Positions 36,132 to 45,500 of a DNA stretch of 62,833 nt are shown piece after piece. A program made the translations under genes and the position numbers. Source of the stretch: Streptomyces sp. MBT65 (GTDB taxonomy: Bacteria; Actinomycetota; Actinomycetes; Streptomycetales; Streptomycetaceae); NCBI RefSeq assembly GCF_016612545.1, contig NZ_JAENRY010000008.1, forward strand, positions 1-62,833. Direction: 5' to 3'. Below the pieces are notes generated by a model. It made no database searches. It was given only the letters and a program-made list of their open reading frames with translations, and was not told the DNA's origin. Numbering within the stretch: the stretch's first letter is position 1; each line of letters begins with the position of its first letter.

Positions 36132-36440
36132 TCAGGCAGACATAGGAGTGCCGAGCATCGCGGAAGCCTGCCGGAGCGAGCCGAGGATGCCTACGGGTGC
36201 GGCCTCGGGGAGGGCGCGGCAGGTGAAGCCGAGCTTGGTCATCGCCCGGCGGACTTCGTCGGCGCTGAAGTCGCGGCGGTCCTGGCGGGTGATGACCTGG
36301 CCGACCTGCTTGACGGGGTAGTGACGGCGGCCGATGATCACGGACTCACCCATGACCTGCTCGGGCTTGATGCCCTTCATCGATTCCAGCACACCGCTCT
36401 TGGTGAGCTCGAAGGGGAAACGGGCGATGACGCAGCGCAT
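36132..36440 (-). CDS. SCO5918-family small protein
   Basis: 102 residues beginning MRCVIARFPFELTKSGVLES, with the basic stretch GESVIIGRRHYPVKQVGQVI and ITRQDRRDFSADEVRRAMTK. I recognise it as the SCO5918-type family, which in Streptomyces accompanies a DEAD-box RNA helicase and cold-shock proteins, as it does here. It is the last gene of a possible three-gene operon after the helicase and the CBS protein. The positive charge suggests nucleic-acid binding; this is inference. Confidence 0.75.
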   Translation of the reverse strand: MRCVIARFPFELTKSGVLESMKGIKPEQVMGESVIIGRRHYPVKQVGQVITRQDRRDFSADEVRRAMTKLGFTCRALPEAAPVGILGSLRQASAMLGTPMSA

Positions 36441-36489
36441 GGGGCCTCACAGGGAGAAGGGGAGAACGGTCCGACCGGGGTGAGGCGGA

Positions 36490-36897
36490 TCAGCGGGAGA
36501 GGGCGAGGACGCCCAGAGCGCCGCCCTGCCCGTCGGCCCCAGGCAGGGCACCGAGCCGCCGACGGGAACGCATCGCGTGCTCGGCTTCGGCCATCGTCAT
36601 CACGGGTGACGTGAACGACCGGTGGTCGCCGAGGATGTCGCGCAGGCGGACGCGGTCCGTGTAAGCGGAGTTGTCGCGCACGGCGGTGAGTTCGGTCCGG
36701 GTGACCAGGCCGGTGCACTGGCCGTCCTGGTCGCAGACGACCAGTCGGCCCGTGCAGGCCGCGGTCATGACGGACAGCGCCACCTCGACGCTCATGTCGT
36801 CCCAGACCTGCGGTCCAGCCGCCTCCATGACCTCAGCCGGCGTCCTGTGCACAGGGCCGGCGTTCACCGGGCGGGGCTGCGTCTCAACCAACGTCAA
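36490..36897 (-). CDS. CBS-domain protein
   Basis: 135 residues. The TTG start is preferred because AGGAGG lies six bases before it and the longer frame overlaps the helicase 3' end. Paired CBS motifs are seen: HRTPAEVMEAAGPQVWDDMS with VVCDQDGQCTGLVTRTELTA, and a second, weaker half (SPVMTMAEAEHAMRSRR). CBS pairs bind adenine nucleotides. It sits about 45 bases downstream of the helicase and is probably co-transcribed. Confidence 0.8.
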   Translation of the reverse strand: MTLVETQPRPVNAGPVHRTPAEVMEAAGPQVWDDMSVEVALSVMTAACTGRLVVCDQDGQCTGLVTRTELTAVRDNSAYTDRVRLRDILGDHRSFTSPVMTMAEAEHAMRSRRRLGALPGADGQGGALGVLALSR

Positions 36898-36943
36898 AAG
36901 ATGCCTCCTGCAGAGATGGGTCAGCTTCCTGATCACGAAGGTG

Positions 36944-38434
36944 CTAGGCCGCCGCACCGGCGACGGACTGGCGCACGGGCCCGCGCCGGGCTCCCGAGGA
37001 GGGGCGGCGACGCCCCCTGGAGGCGCTGCGCTTGGGGCGTTCGGCTACGGGTGCGGTGATGACGACCGGGATGCCGGAGGGAGTCTGGGCACCGGTGATG
37101 CGGTTCAGTTCGGCCTCGCCGGAGCGGACCTCGGTGATCTGCGGCCGGATCCCGGCGTCCGACATGAGGCGGGCCATGCCGCGTCGCTGGCCGGGTGTCA
37201 CGAGGGTGACGACGCTGCCGGACTCGCCGGCGCGGGCGGTACGGCCACCGCGGTGGAGGTAGTCCTTGTGGTCGGTCGGCGGGTCGACGTTGACGACCAG
37301 GTCGAGGTTGTCGACGTGAATGCCTCGCGCCGCCACATTGGTCGCCACCAGCACGCTGACGTGCCCCGTCTTGAACTGGGCGAGTGTGCGGGTGCGCTGC
37401 GGCTGCGACTTGCCGCCGTGCAGCGCGGCGGCCCGGACCCCGCTGTTGAGGAGGTCCTGAGTCAGGCGGTCCACGGCGTGCTTGGTGTCCAGGAACATGA
37501 TCACCCGGCCCTCGCGGGCGGCGATCTCGGTCGTGGCGGCGTGCTTGTCGGCGCCGTGGACGTGCAGGACGTGGTGCTCCATCGTCGTGACCGCACCGGC
37601 CGACGGGTCGACCGAGTGCACGACGGGGTCGGTGAGATAGCGGCGCACCAGCAGGTCGACGTTTCGGTCCAAGGTGGCGGAGAACAGCATCCGCTGCCCC
37701 TCCGGGCGCACCTGGTCGAGCAGTGCGGTGACCTGCGGCATGAAGCCCATGTCGGCCATCTGGTCGGCCTCGTCCAGCACCGTGATGCCCACCTGGTTCA
37801 GACGGCAGTCGCCGCGGTCGATGAGGTCCTTGAGCCGGCCCGGGGTCGCGACGACGACCTCGGCACCGCCTCGCAGCACGCTGACCTGCCTGCCGATCGA
37901 CATCCCGCCCACCACAGTGGCGAGCCGCAGCCTGACGGAGCGGGCGTACGGAGTGAGCGCGTCGGTCACCTGCTGCGCCAGCTCACGCGTCGGTACGAGG
38001 ATCAGTCCCAGCGGCTGGCGGGGCTCGGCACGCTGTCCGGCCGTGCGGGCGAGCAGGGCGAGGCCGAAGGCGAGAGTCTTGCCGGAACCGGTGCGCCCAC
38101 GGCCCAGGACGTCACGGCCCGCCAGAGTGTTCGGCAGCGTCGCGCCCTGGATCGGGAACGGTGCACTCACACCCTGCCTGCCGAGTTCGGCCAGCAGTTG
38201 CTCGGGCATGTCGAGATCGGCGAAACCCTCAACGGCAGGCAGCGCGGGGGTGATCGTCTCAGGGAGCGCGAACTCACCCTGCACCGCGGCGGGTCGGCGG
38301 CCGTAACCGCCGGAACGCACAGGCCCGCCGGAACGGCGCGGTGCCGACGAGCCGTAGCGGCTGCCGCCCCTCCCTGCGTCGGCACTGCCATTACGGGTGC
38401 GGGCAAAGCGGTCGTTCGTACGTGTGCGGTTCAT
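36944..38434 (-). CDS. DEAD-box ATP-dependent RNA helicase
   Basis: 496 residues from the ATG giving MNRTRTNDRFARTRNGS. Basic/Gly-rich tails flank the helicase core. Motifs in order: Q motif (FPIQ), Walker A GRGRTGSGKT, PTRELAQQ, VLDEADQMADMGF, SATLDRN, VLVATNVAARGIHVDNLDLV and YLHRGGRTARAG. It resembles CsdA/RhlE-type cold-shock helicases that unwind structured RNA and aid ribosome assembly. It has a long AT-rich 5' region and heads the helicase-CBS-SCO5918 operon, next to a cold-shock protein. Confidence 0.95.
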   Translation of the reverse strand: MNRTRTNDRFARTRNGSADAGRGGSRYGSSAPRRSGGPVRSGGYGRRPAAVQGEFALPETITPALPAVEGFADLDMPEQLLAELGRQGVSAPFPIQGATLPNTLAGRDVLGRGRTGSGKTLAFGLALLARTAGQRAEPRQPLGLILVPTRELAQQVTDALTPYARSVRLRLATVVGGMSIGRQVSVLRGGAEVVVATPGRLKDLIDRGDCRLNQVGITVLDEADQMADMGFMPQVTALLDQVRPEGQRMLFSATLDRNVDLLVRRYLTDPVVHSVDPSAGAVTTMEHHVLHVHGADKHAATTEIAAREGRVIMFLDTKHAVDRLTQDLLNSGVRAAALHGGKSQPQRTRTLAQFKTGHVSVLVATNVAARGIHVDNLDLVVNVDPPTDHKDYLHRGGRTARAGESGSVVTLVTPGQRRGMARLMSDAGIRPQITEVRSGEAELNRITGAQTPSGIPVVITAPVAERPKRSASRGRRRPSSGARRGPVRQSVAGAAA

Positions 38435-38734
38435 GCGGAACCTTCCTCGATGTGGCACATATCAAGGAATTCCCGCAGCGTTGAGCAGCATGGAGAACCA
38501 CAAGTATGGACCGACGGCAAAAGCAAAATACAAAAGAAAGCAGATCTGGCCGACGGAAATCCACGCGGGCGCAGGTGCTGAAATGGGTGACGTGACAGGG
38601 ACGGGCAATCGGGGTGTCGACCGCGGTGCGGCTCTTCAGGACGGGGTGCATCTCTGAAGGATGAGTCGTGCCTGGCAAGGCCGCGGATTCCTCCGAGCCG
38701 TCCCGCTGATGAAACAGTCACGGGAAACGCGTGC
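38435..38734. promoter_or_regulatory. Long 5' region of the DEAD-box helicase
   Basis: Three hundred bases without a gene, A-rich for this genome around 38500-38560. Long leader regions are common upstream of cold-inducible genes, but I cannot point to a specific thermosensor fold. Confidence 0.35.
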
Positions 38735-38772
38735 AGCTGGGGCCCGCACCCCGAAGGATGCGGGCCCCAGCT
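38735..38772. terminator. Hairpin downstream of second cold-shock gene
   Basis: A perfect 14-bp stem (AGCTGGGGCCCGCA and complement) with a ten-base loop, 18 bases beyond the stop of the cold-shock gene. Confidence 0.7.
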
Positions 38773-38790
38773 ACAGAGTGCTCGTCAGCG

Positions 38791-38994
38791 TCAGGCCGGA
38801 ACGATGTTCTCGGCCGTCGGGCCCTTCTGGCCCTGCGCGATGTCGAAGCTCACCTTCTGGCCTTCCAGCAGCTCGCGGAAACCCTGGGCGGCAATGTTCG
38901 AGTAGTGGGCGAACACGTCAGCGCCGCCACCATCCTGCTCGATGAAGCCGAAGCCCTTTTCCGCGTTGAACCACTTCACGGTGCCAGTAGCCAT
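38791..38994 (-). CDS. CspA-family cold-shock protein (second copy)
   Basis: 67 residues with intact RNP1 (KGFGFIEQD) and RNP2 (VFAHYSNI). It starts at the ATG giving [17 protein letters not shown]. It is close to the copy at 33.7 kb but clearly not a recent duplicate, since the middle section ([20 protein letters not shown]) has diverged. RNA chaperone, cytoplasmic. It lies upstream of the DEAD-box helicase on the same strand with its own terminator. Confidence 0.95.
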   Translation of the reverse strand: MATGTVKWFNAEKGFGFIEQDGGGADVFAHYSNIAAQGFRELLEGQKVSFDIAQGQKGPTAENIVPA

Positions 38995-39448
38995 GTCATA
39001 TCTCCTTCGGGGCAGTACATCGGAATCCACACTGTGCGGACACCGTGTCGCCGCAATGATTACCCCGCCCGGAAAACGACCGGAAATACAAAAGCGCTCT
39101 CCCCGGCCGAAGCCGAGTGGAGCACTTGAAGTTTCGGGAACCAAAACTGCAACTGAGATCAACAGTAGCACGCCACCACGGCCCCGTCGGTTAACTAATT
39201 CCACTCCGCTCATTGCGACAAAAACTCTCGCTGCATGGTCCGGCAAACCCTCACCTCACAAACACAGTTATTGACTCACTCGCAGGGCAACGTTCCGGAA
39301 AAGCGGAGTCGCCGGCCGCAACCAGGGCCGCGTGGGCGAGGGACATGGCCACCCCGGAACCTGCCCCTGCACCCGCAACTGAGACCGGAACTGGGACCGG
39401 GGACCGCCGCACGGCCCCCTCCCGTGCCCGCCGCCGCATCCGCTGAAC
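38995..39448. other. Intergenic region between cold-shock gene and tRNA-Thr
   Basis: No gene recognised. It contains the cold-shock gene's promoter/leader (A/T-rich around 39060-39190) and, at its right end, 39429-39455, the stretch also found at 9501-9527. Confidence 0.5.
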
Positions 39449-39452
39449 GAAA

Positions 39453-39485
39453 AAGACCAGCTCAGACAGGGTCTGAGCTGGTCTT
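39453..39485 (-). terminator. Terminator of tRNA-Thr
   Basis: A 14-bp stem (AAGACCAGCTCAGA and complement) with a five-base loop, followed on the minus strand by a T-run, directly 3' of the tRNA. Confidence 0.85.
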
Positions 39486-39492
39486 CAGGATG

Positions 39493-39566
39493 AGCCCCCT
39501 GTCGGATTCGAACCGACGACCTACGCATTACAAGTGCGTTGCTCTGGCCAACTGAGCTAAGGAGGC
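39493..39566 (-). tRNA. tRNA-Thr (anticodon TGT)
   Basis: A complete 74-base cloverleaf. Acceptor strands GCCTCCT and AGGGGGC pair with one G-U; D-arm AGCTCAGTTGG; anticodon stem ACGCA/TGCGT around loop CTTGTAA (anticodon TGT); T-arm GTCGGTTCGAATCCGAC. No CCA is encoded. Two truncated copies of its 3' half lie at 29.5 and 12.8 kb, so this gene appears to be an integration hot spot. Confidence 0.95.
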
Positions 39567-39730
39567 CTGCCCGTGTGCGGGACGCCCGTGAGGCGGGCGC
39601 GATCACGTGCCTGGTGCAGTGTACCCAGGTCCCCGTCGCGCCCTGTCGAAAATTTCCGCGAAGTTCACATGCCCTCAGGTACTGACAGACCAGTCAAACG
39701 CCAGGTACCGTCCGTCCCAGTTCACTCGCG

Positions 39731-39742
39731 TGGACTACACCA
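39731..39742. promoter_or_regulatory. dre-like (DasR) site upstream of msiK
   Basis: TGGACTACACCA matches the DasR-responsive core TGGTCTAGACCA at 10 of 12 positions and lies about 60 bases before the msiK start. DasR control would tie this ATPase to N-acetylglucosamine and chitin sensing. This is inference from the motif only. Confidence 0.35.
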
Positions 39743-39800
39743 CCACCTTCCTACAACGGATCGTCCGGCACGTTCCTGCCGGTAGAAGGGGGCCTTCACC

Positions 39801-40937
<1,137 letters not shown>

Positions 40938-41040
40938 CCGGTCCGATCGCCGACCGGCCGGCCCACCCGCCGGTCGGTCTCATGCACCGAGCCGGTCTCA
41001 TCCACCGCGCCGGTCTCACCGACTGGTCAAACGTTCCCAG

Positions 41041-41072
41041 GAAGGGCCCCGCGGTTCGCCGCGGGGCCCTTC
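41041..41072 (+). terminator. Terminator of msiK
   Basis: A perfect 14-bp stem (GAAGGGCCCCGCGG and complement) with TTCG loop, about 100 bases after the msiK stop. Confidence 0.85.
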
Positions 41073-41232
41073 CCGTTGCCCGGAGTCGGCCGACCGTGTC
41101 GACAAATACCCCGGCAGACCGGTCATTTCGAGCAGTGTTCGTCAACGCCCTACCCAATTCGAGGCACCAATCCATCCCCCAAATTGGTGACTAAATGTCG
41201 CCAAATCATTACCGGGCGCTACCCTCACACGC

Positions 41233-41691
41233 GTGAAGCACTCCAATAACCAACAGCCGCGACGCGGCCGGGGCCCCGCCCGCCGGGTCGGCCGCACGCT
41301 CGCCCTCGTCCTGCCCGTCGTCATGGTGCTCTCCGGGACCCTCGCGGTCACCCGGGTCAACTGGTCGGGGAGCCCCTCCAGCTCGATGCTCACCGCGACG
41401 GACGTCACGGCGGCGCGCGGGGCCTCCTCACGGGCCGCCGCACGCGCCCCGCAGGACATCCTGCGCGACCAGCTCCTGACCGAGCTCCAGGACAAGAACC
41501 CCGGCGTCGTCCTGACCCACCTCCAGGAGGCGGTGAACGGCCAACCCTCGCTCGCCGGCCACTGCACCTCCATCGCCCGCGCACTGGGCCGCGCAGCAGT
41601 CCGTATCTACGGCGCCGCACGCGCCCAGTCCTACGCCCGCCCCGTGTGCGACACCGCGTTCGCCTCCGGGGTCATGGCCGCGCACAGCTGA
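41233..41691 (+). CDS. Small exported hypothetical protein
   Basis: 152 residues from GTG. A basic N-terminus (PRRGRGPARRVGRT) and one hydrophobic segment (LALVLPVVMVLSGTLAVTRV) indicate a signal anchor or signal peptide. The mature part is helical with two cysteines (AGHCTSIARALGRAAVRIYG and RPVCDTAFASGV) that could form a disulfide. No family recognised. It lies about 100 bases before the nucleotidyltransferase on the same strand. Confidence 0.65.
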   Translation: MKHSNNQQPRRGRGPARRVGRTLALVLPVVMVLSGTLAVTRVNWSGSPSSSMLTATDVTAARGASSRAAARAPQDILRDQLLTELQDKNPGVVLTHLQEAVNGQPSLAGHCTSIARALGRAAVRIYGAARAQSYARPVCDTAFASGVMAAHS

Positions 41692-41788
41692 CCCGGAGCC
41701 GGCGCCCGGAGTAGGAGGTCGGTAACGGCTGATTAAGGAACGGTTGCAGCCGAAAGACACGGTGGGGCCGCCACGTACAGTTCGGGTC

Positions 41789-42520
41789 ATGACCGATCCG
41801 AACGCCGCGCCGCGCCCCACCCAAGCCGTGATCCTGGCCGGTGGCCAGGGATCCCGGCTGCGCCCGTACACCGACGACCGGCCCAAGCCGATGGTCGAGA
41901 TCCCCGGCACGGGGACGCCGATCATCGGCCATCAGCTCGTCTGGCTCGCCGAAGAAGGCGTGACCGACGTGGTGGTCAGCTGCGGACATCTCGCCGAGGT
42001 GCTGCAGGACTGGCTGAAAACCGCCGATCTGCCGGTCGACGTGACCACGGTCGTCGAGACGGAGCCGCTGGGCCGCGGCGGCGGCCTCAAGTACGCCGCC
42101 GCGCGTCTGCCCCGGCCGGACAAGGCGTGGTACGCCACCAACGGCGACATCTGGACGCGCTTCTCGCTGCGCGACATGGCGGACTTCCACACCGAGCGCG
42201 ACGCGGTCGCCACACTCGCCCTGGCCCGGCCTCGGATCCCCTGGGGGGCCGTGCAGACGGACGGGTTCGGGCATGTCACGGACTTCATCGAGTCGCCCCC
42301 GACGCAGTACGCGATCAATGCGGGGGTGTACGTCTTCTCGCCCGAGTTCGCGGGGTTGTTGCCGGAGCGGGGGGACCACGAGCGGACGACGTTTCCGCAC
42401 CTTGCGCGGGAGTTGAGGCTCGCCGGGTTCCCGATTCCTCAAGGGGCCTACTGGCGGGCCATCGACACCGCCAAGGACCTGACCGAGGCCGCCAAGGAGC
42501 TTGCCGCGCTGGGTCGTTGA
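41789..42520 (+). CDS. Sugar nucleotidyltransferase (NTP_transferase)
   Basis: 243 residues from the ATG giving MTDPNAAPRPTQAVILAGG. It has the nucleotide-binding signature LAGGQGSRLRPYTDDRPKPM, the sugar-binding ETEPLGRGGGLKYA and the metal-binding ATNGDIWT, ending in a mannose-1-phosphate-guanylyltransferase-like fold (GAYWRAIDTAKDL). It transfers a nucleotide onto a sugar phosphate for glycan synthesis. The exact nucleotide and sugar are not determinable. Conserved next to msiK and the DoxX gene in streptomycetes, as far as I recall. Confidence 0.9.
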   Translation: MTDPNAAPRPTQAVILAGGQGSRLRPYTDDRPKPMVEIPGTGTPIIGHQLVWLAEEGVTDVVVSCGHLAEVLQDWLKTADLPVDVTTVVETEPLGRGGGLKYAAARLPRPDKAWYATNGDIWTRFSLRDMADFHTERDAVATLALARPRIPWGAVQTDGFGHVTDFIESPPTQYAINAGVYVFSPEFAGLLPERGDHERTTFPHLARELRLAGFPIPQGAYWRAIDTAKDLTEAAKELAALGR

Positions 42521-42620
42521 GCGCCGGCCCTGTGTGGCTGAGCGCGCCCACGCGGCGGCGCCGCACACCGGAATGACACACGGCGATCGACACAGCCCCG
42601 CGCCCCTGAAAGACAGAACC

Positions 42621-42656
42621 GAAGAGGGCCCGCACCGAAAGGTGCGGGCCCTCTTC
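42621..42656. terminator. Bidirectional terminator
   Basis: A perfect 16-bp stem (GAAGAGGGCCCGCACC and complement) with GAAA loop, between the convergent nucleotidyltransferase and DoxX genes. Confidence 0.88.
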
Positions 42657-42716
42657 CTATGAGTCAGCCGAGTCAGCCGGTGGGTGGCCGGGTCAACAAG
42701 CCACCCACCGGCCCAG

Positions 42717-44330
42717 TTACCCCAACAGGCCGCCCACCAGGCCCGGCTGGCCGGAGGAGGACGAACCCCCGGTGCTGGAGCCGCCGTTGGAGCCGGTGCC
42801 GCCGCTGGTACCGCCGCCGGACGTGGGCCCGGAGGTGGTGCTGGGGGCCTGGCCGGCCGGGGAGGACTGCTGGGGCTGGGTGCGGCCCGCGGTGCCCTGG
42901 GTCTGGCTGGGGGCGCCGCCGGTGGCCGTACCGGTGGAGGAGGAGCGGGTCGCACCCGGCGTCGTCGCGGCCCCGGACGGCTTGGCCGAAGTCGCGGGAC
43001 GGGACGGCGACTTGGAGGCCTTGGGGCTGCTGCTGTGGCTCTTCGTCGGCTCTCCGGGGAGCGGGGCGCCCGGCAGTTCGTTGCGCGGGGCCTCGCCGGG
43101 GCCGGGGACGACCACACGGCTGGAGTCGCGGACCGCGCCGCCGAGCAACGAGCCGACGAGCAGGGTGAGTCCGATGGCGACGGCCGTGACGAGCGCACCG
43201 CGGCGCAGGACGTAACGGCGCAACTCCCAGATCTCCGCGCGGGGTCCGAGGCGGCGCCAGGCACTGCCCGCGAGACGGCCGTCGACGGAGTACACCGGGG
43301 CACCCGCGATGATCAGCGGGGACCACGCGGCCAGATAGATGATGTCGGGCGCGTCGTAGGCCGGGACGGTCTTCCAGCTGACCGTGACGATCAGTGCCGC
43401 CGAGAGCAGCGCGCCGAAGACCGCGGCGACCCGCTGCCACAGGCCCAGGATCGTGAGGACGCCCACGATGACCTGGGCGAAGGCGATGACGAGCCCGGAG
43501 CCGACGGGGTGCTGGAGCGCGAACTGCCGTAGTGGCTCGGCGACTTCCCACGGGTGCAGGGTGTTGAGCCACTTCACCATCGAGCCGCGCTTGCCGCCGT
43601 CGAAGTAGACGGGGTCGCACAGCTTGCCCATGCCGGCGTAGATGGAGATGAAGCCGAGGAAGATGCGGAGCGGGAGGAGGACGACCCCGAGGTTCATTCG
43701 GCGGCCGGGGTAATAGGCGTGCCGTACCGGCTCGTTGGGGTTCCGCCGGGTGCGGCAGGCGCGTTCCGCCTCGTCGAAGTCCTCGAACTCCCCTTCCCCG
43801 TAGGCGGGTTCGTCGTAGGCGCTGCCCACCGTCCGCATGGGCGGCAGGAGTCGGGTCTCGCCGGTGTCGTGATCGCCGCCGCGCTGGGCGCCGACCACCG
43901 GGGTCTCGATGGTCTGCGCGGTCAGGTCGCCGTCGTAACCGCCGCTGTCGATACGGGGGATGACCTGCGTGGCTCCGGCGTCGCCGCCCGGTTCGTCGCC
44001 GTGCCGGACGCCCGTGCCGCGCACGGCCTGGAGCAGCCGGTGGGCGCCGGTGTCGTCGGGGGCGGACTTGCCGCTCCAGACGACGGGCCGGCGGCGCGCG
44101 CCGGTGGCGGCGGGGATCCGGCCGGAGGCATCGGTGGCGCTCAAGTGCCGTGCGATCCGCGGCGACGGGGAACGCGTCGAGGCGCCCAACTGCACGCGGA
44201 AGCTCGCATGATTGACGATGATCTGCGCCGGATCGCTCGGCACCTTCACCATGCTCAGCGCGGGAGCGTCGTCGAAGCCCGACGGGCCGTCCCCCGTGGG
44301 TGTGCGGGGTGTTCTGGTGTCCACACTCAT
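42717..44330 (-). CDS. DoxX-family membrane protein with long disordered tails
   Basis: 537 residues. An unusual hydrophilic N-terminal region of about 210 residues is followed by the DoxX/SURF4-like core: NLGVVLLPLRIFLGFISIYA, later VGSGLVIAFAQVIVGVLTIL and further membrane segments to about residue 395. The C-terminal 140 residues are low-complexity Ser/Gly/Thr/Pro and probably extracytoplasmic or disordered. DoxX proteins are linked to redox or thiosulfate/quinone functions, but the role of this large Streptomyces version is not known to me. Confidence 0.88.
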   Translation of the reverse strand: MSVDTRTPRTPTGDGPSGFDDAPALSMVKVPSDPAQIIVNHASFRVQLGASTRSPSPRIARHLSATDASGRIPAATGARRRPVVWSGKSAPDDTGAHRLLQAVRGTGVRHGDEPGGDAGATQVIPRIDSGGYDGDLTAQTIETPVVGAQRGGDHDTGETRLLPPMRTVGSAYDEPAYGEGEFEDFDEAERACRTRRNPNEPVRHAYYPGRRMNLGVVLLPLRIFLGFISIYAGMGKLCDPVYFDGGKRGSMVKWLNTLHPWEVAEPLRQFALQHPVGSGLVIAFAQVIVGVLTILGLWQRVAAVFGALLSAALIVTVSWKTVPAYDAPDIIYLAAWSPLIIAGAPVYSVDGRLAGSAWRRLGPRAEIWELRRYVLRRGALVTAVAIGLTLLVGSLLGGAVRDSSRVVVPGPGEAPRNELPGAPLPGEPTKSHSSSPKASKSPSRPATSAKPSGAATTPGATRSSSTGTATGGAPSQTQGTAGRTQPQQSSPAGQAPSTTSGPTSGGGTSGGTGSNGGSSTGGSSSSGQPGLVGGLLG

Positions 44331-44448
44331 CTAACCGAGTGACGTGTGTTTAGGACACTGCTTTGACTCGCCGGAAGTGTCCGGACCGCGTCAAGCGGGT
44401 GCCCCGCGCCCAGATTGCCCCGAGTGGGGGACGGTGCCGAACGCCCGT

Positions 44449-45390
44449 TCAGGAACGCTTGCGGGCCGCCTCGTAGAGCACGACCCCGGCCGCCACACCG
44501 GCGTTGAGGGACTCCGCGCCGCCCGGCATCGGGATGCGGACCCTGAAGTCACAGGTCTCGCCCACGAGTCGGGACAGGCCCTTGCCCTCGCTGCCGACGA
44601 CGATGACCACCGGGCCTTCCAGCGCGGCGAGTTCACCGACCTCGTGCTCACCGTCGGCCGCGAGACCGACGATCGCGAGACCCGCCTTCTTGTACGCCTC
44701 CAGCGCACGCGTCAGGTTCGTCGCGCGGGCGACGGGCGTACGGGCCGCCGTACCGGCCGACGTCTTCCACGCACCGGCGGTCATGCCGGCCGCGCGACGC
44801 TCGGGGACGAGGACGCCGTGGCCGCCGAACGCGGAGACGGAGCGGACGATCGCGCCGAGGTTGCGCGGGTCGGTGATCCCGTCGAGGGCGACGATCAGCG
44901 GGTCCTCGCCCTTGTCGTAGGCCGCGTTGGCGAGGTCCTCGGCGTGCGCGTACTCGTACGCCGGGACCTGGAGGACCAGGCCCTGGTGGTTGAGGCCGTT
45001 GGTCATGCGGTCCAGCTCGGGGCGCGGGGCCTCCATGAGGTGGACGCCACCGCGGTCGGCGACGAGCTGGAGCGCCTCGCGCACCCGCTCGTCGTTGTCG
45101 ATGAACTGCTGGACGTAGAGCGTGACCGCCGGGACGCCCTCGCGCAGCGCCTCCACGACCGGGTTGCGGCCGACGACCATCTCGGACGTGCCCTTGCCGC
45201 CGCGCCCGCGCGCGACCGGGCGGCGCTGGACCTGCTTGGCCTTGGCGTTGGCGACGCGGTTCTTCTTGTGGCCCTTGCGCGCCTCGGCGGGCGGGGTGGG
45301 GCCCTTGCCTTCGAGGCCCCTGCGCCGCTGGCCGCCACTGCCGACCTGCGCGCCCTTCTTGCCGGACATGCGGCGGTTGTTGGCTGCCAT
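44449..45390 (-). CDS. rlmB: 23S rRNA (guanosine-2'-O)-methyltransferase RlmB
   Basis: 313 residues. A basic N-terminal tail precedes the substrate-binding domain ([20 protein letters not shown]) and the SpoU methyltransferase domain with its knot motifs: [35 protein letters not shown] and [16 protein letters not shown]. It methylates a guanosine ribose in 23S rRNA (G2251 in E. coli numbering). It lies downstream of cysS on the same strand, separated by a hairpin. Confidence 0.95.
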   Translation of the reverse strand: MAANNRRMSGKKGAQVGSGGQRRRGLEGKGPTPPAEARKGHKKNRVANAKAKQVQRRPVARGRGGKGTSEMVVGRNPVVEALREGVPAVTLYVQQFIDNDERVREALQLVADRGGVHLMEAPRPELDRMTNGLNHQGLVLQVPAYEYAHAEDLANAAYDKGEDPLIVALDGITDPRNLGAIVRSVSAFGGHGVLVPERRAAGMTAGAWKTSAGTAARTPVARATNLTRALEAYKKAGLAIVGLAADGEHEVGELAALEGPVVIVVGSEGKGLSRLVGETCDFRVRIPMPGGAESLNAGVAAGVVLYEAARKRS

Positions 45391-45446
45391 GACCTACCTG
45401 TCTGTTCAGAGTCTTTTCAGAAGCGTGTGGACGTACGTCTATGCAG

Positions 45447-45474
45447 TGTGCCGCCCGGAGGGCCGGGCGGCACA
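45447..45474. terminator. Hairpin between cysS and rlmB
   Basis: A 12-bp stem (TGTGCCGCCCGG and complement) with AGGG loop. It may attenuate transcription from cysS into rlmB. Confidence 0.65.
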
Positions 45475-45500
45475 GTCGATCTTCGTTGACCGGGACGGGT

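Noticed and set aside
12800..39500. A possible integrase or relaxase inside the tRNA-Thr-bounded islands
   Set aside because: I looked on both strands for tyrosine or serine recombinase motifs and found none. Only the IS5-like transposase is present.
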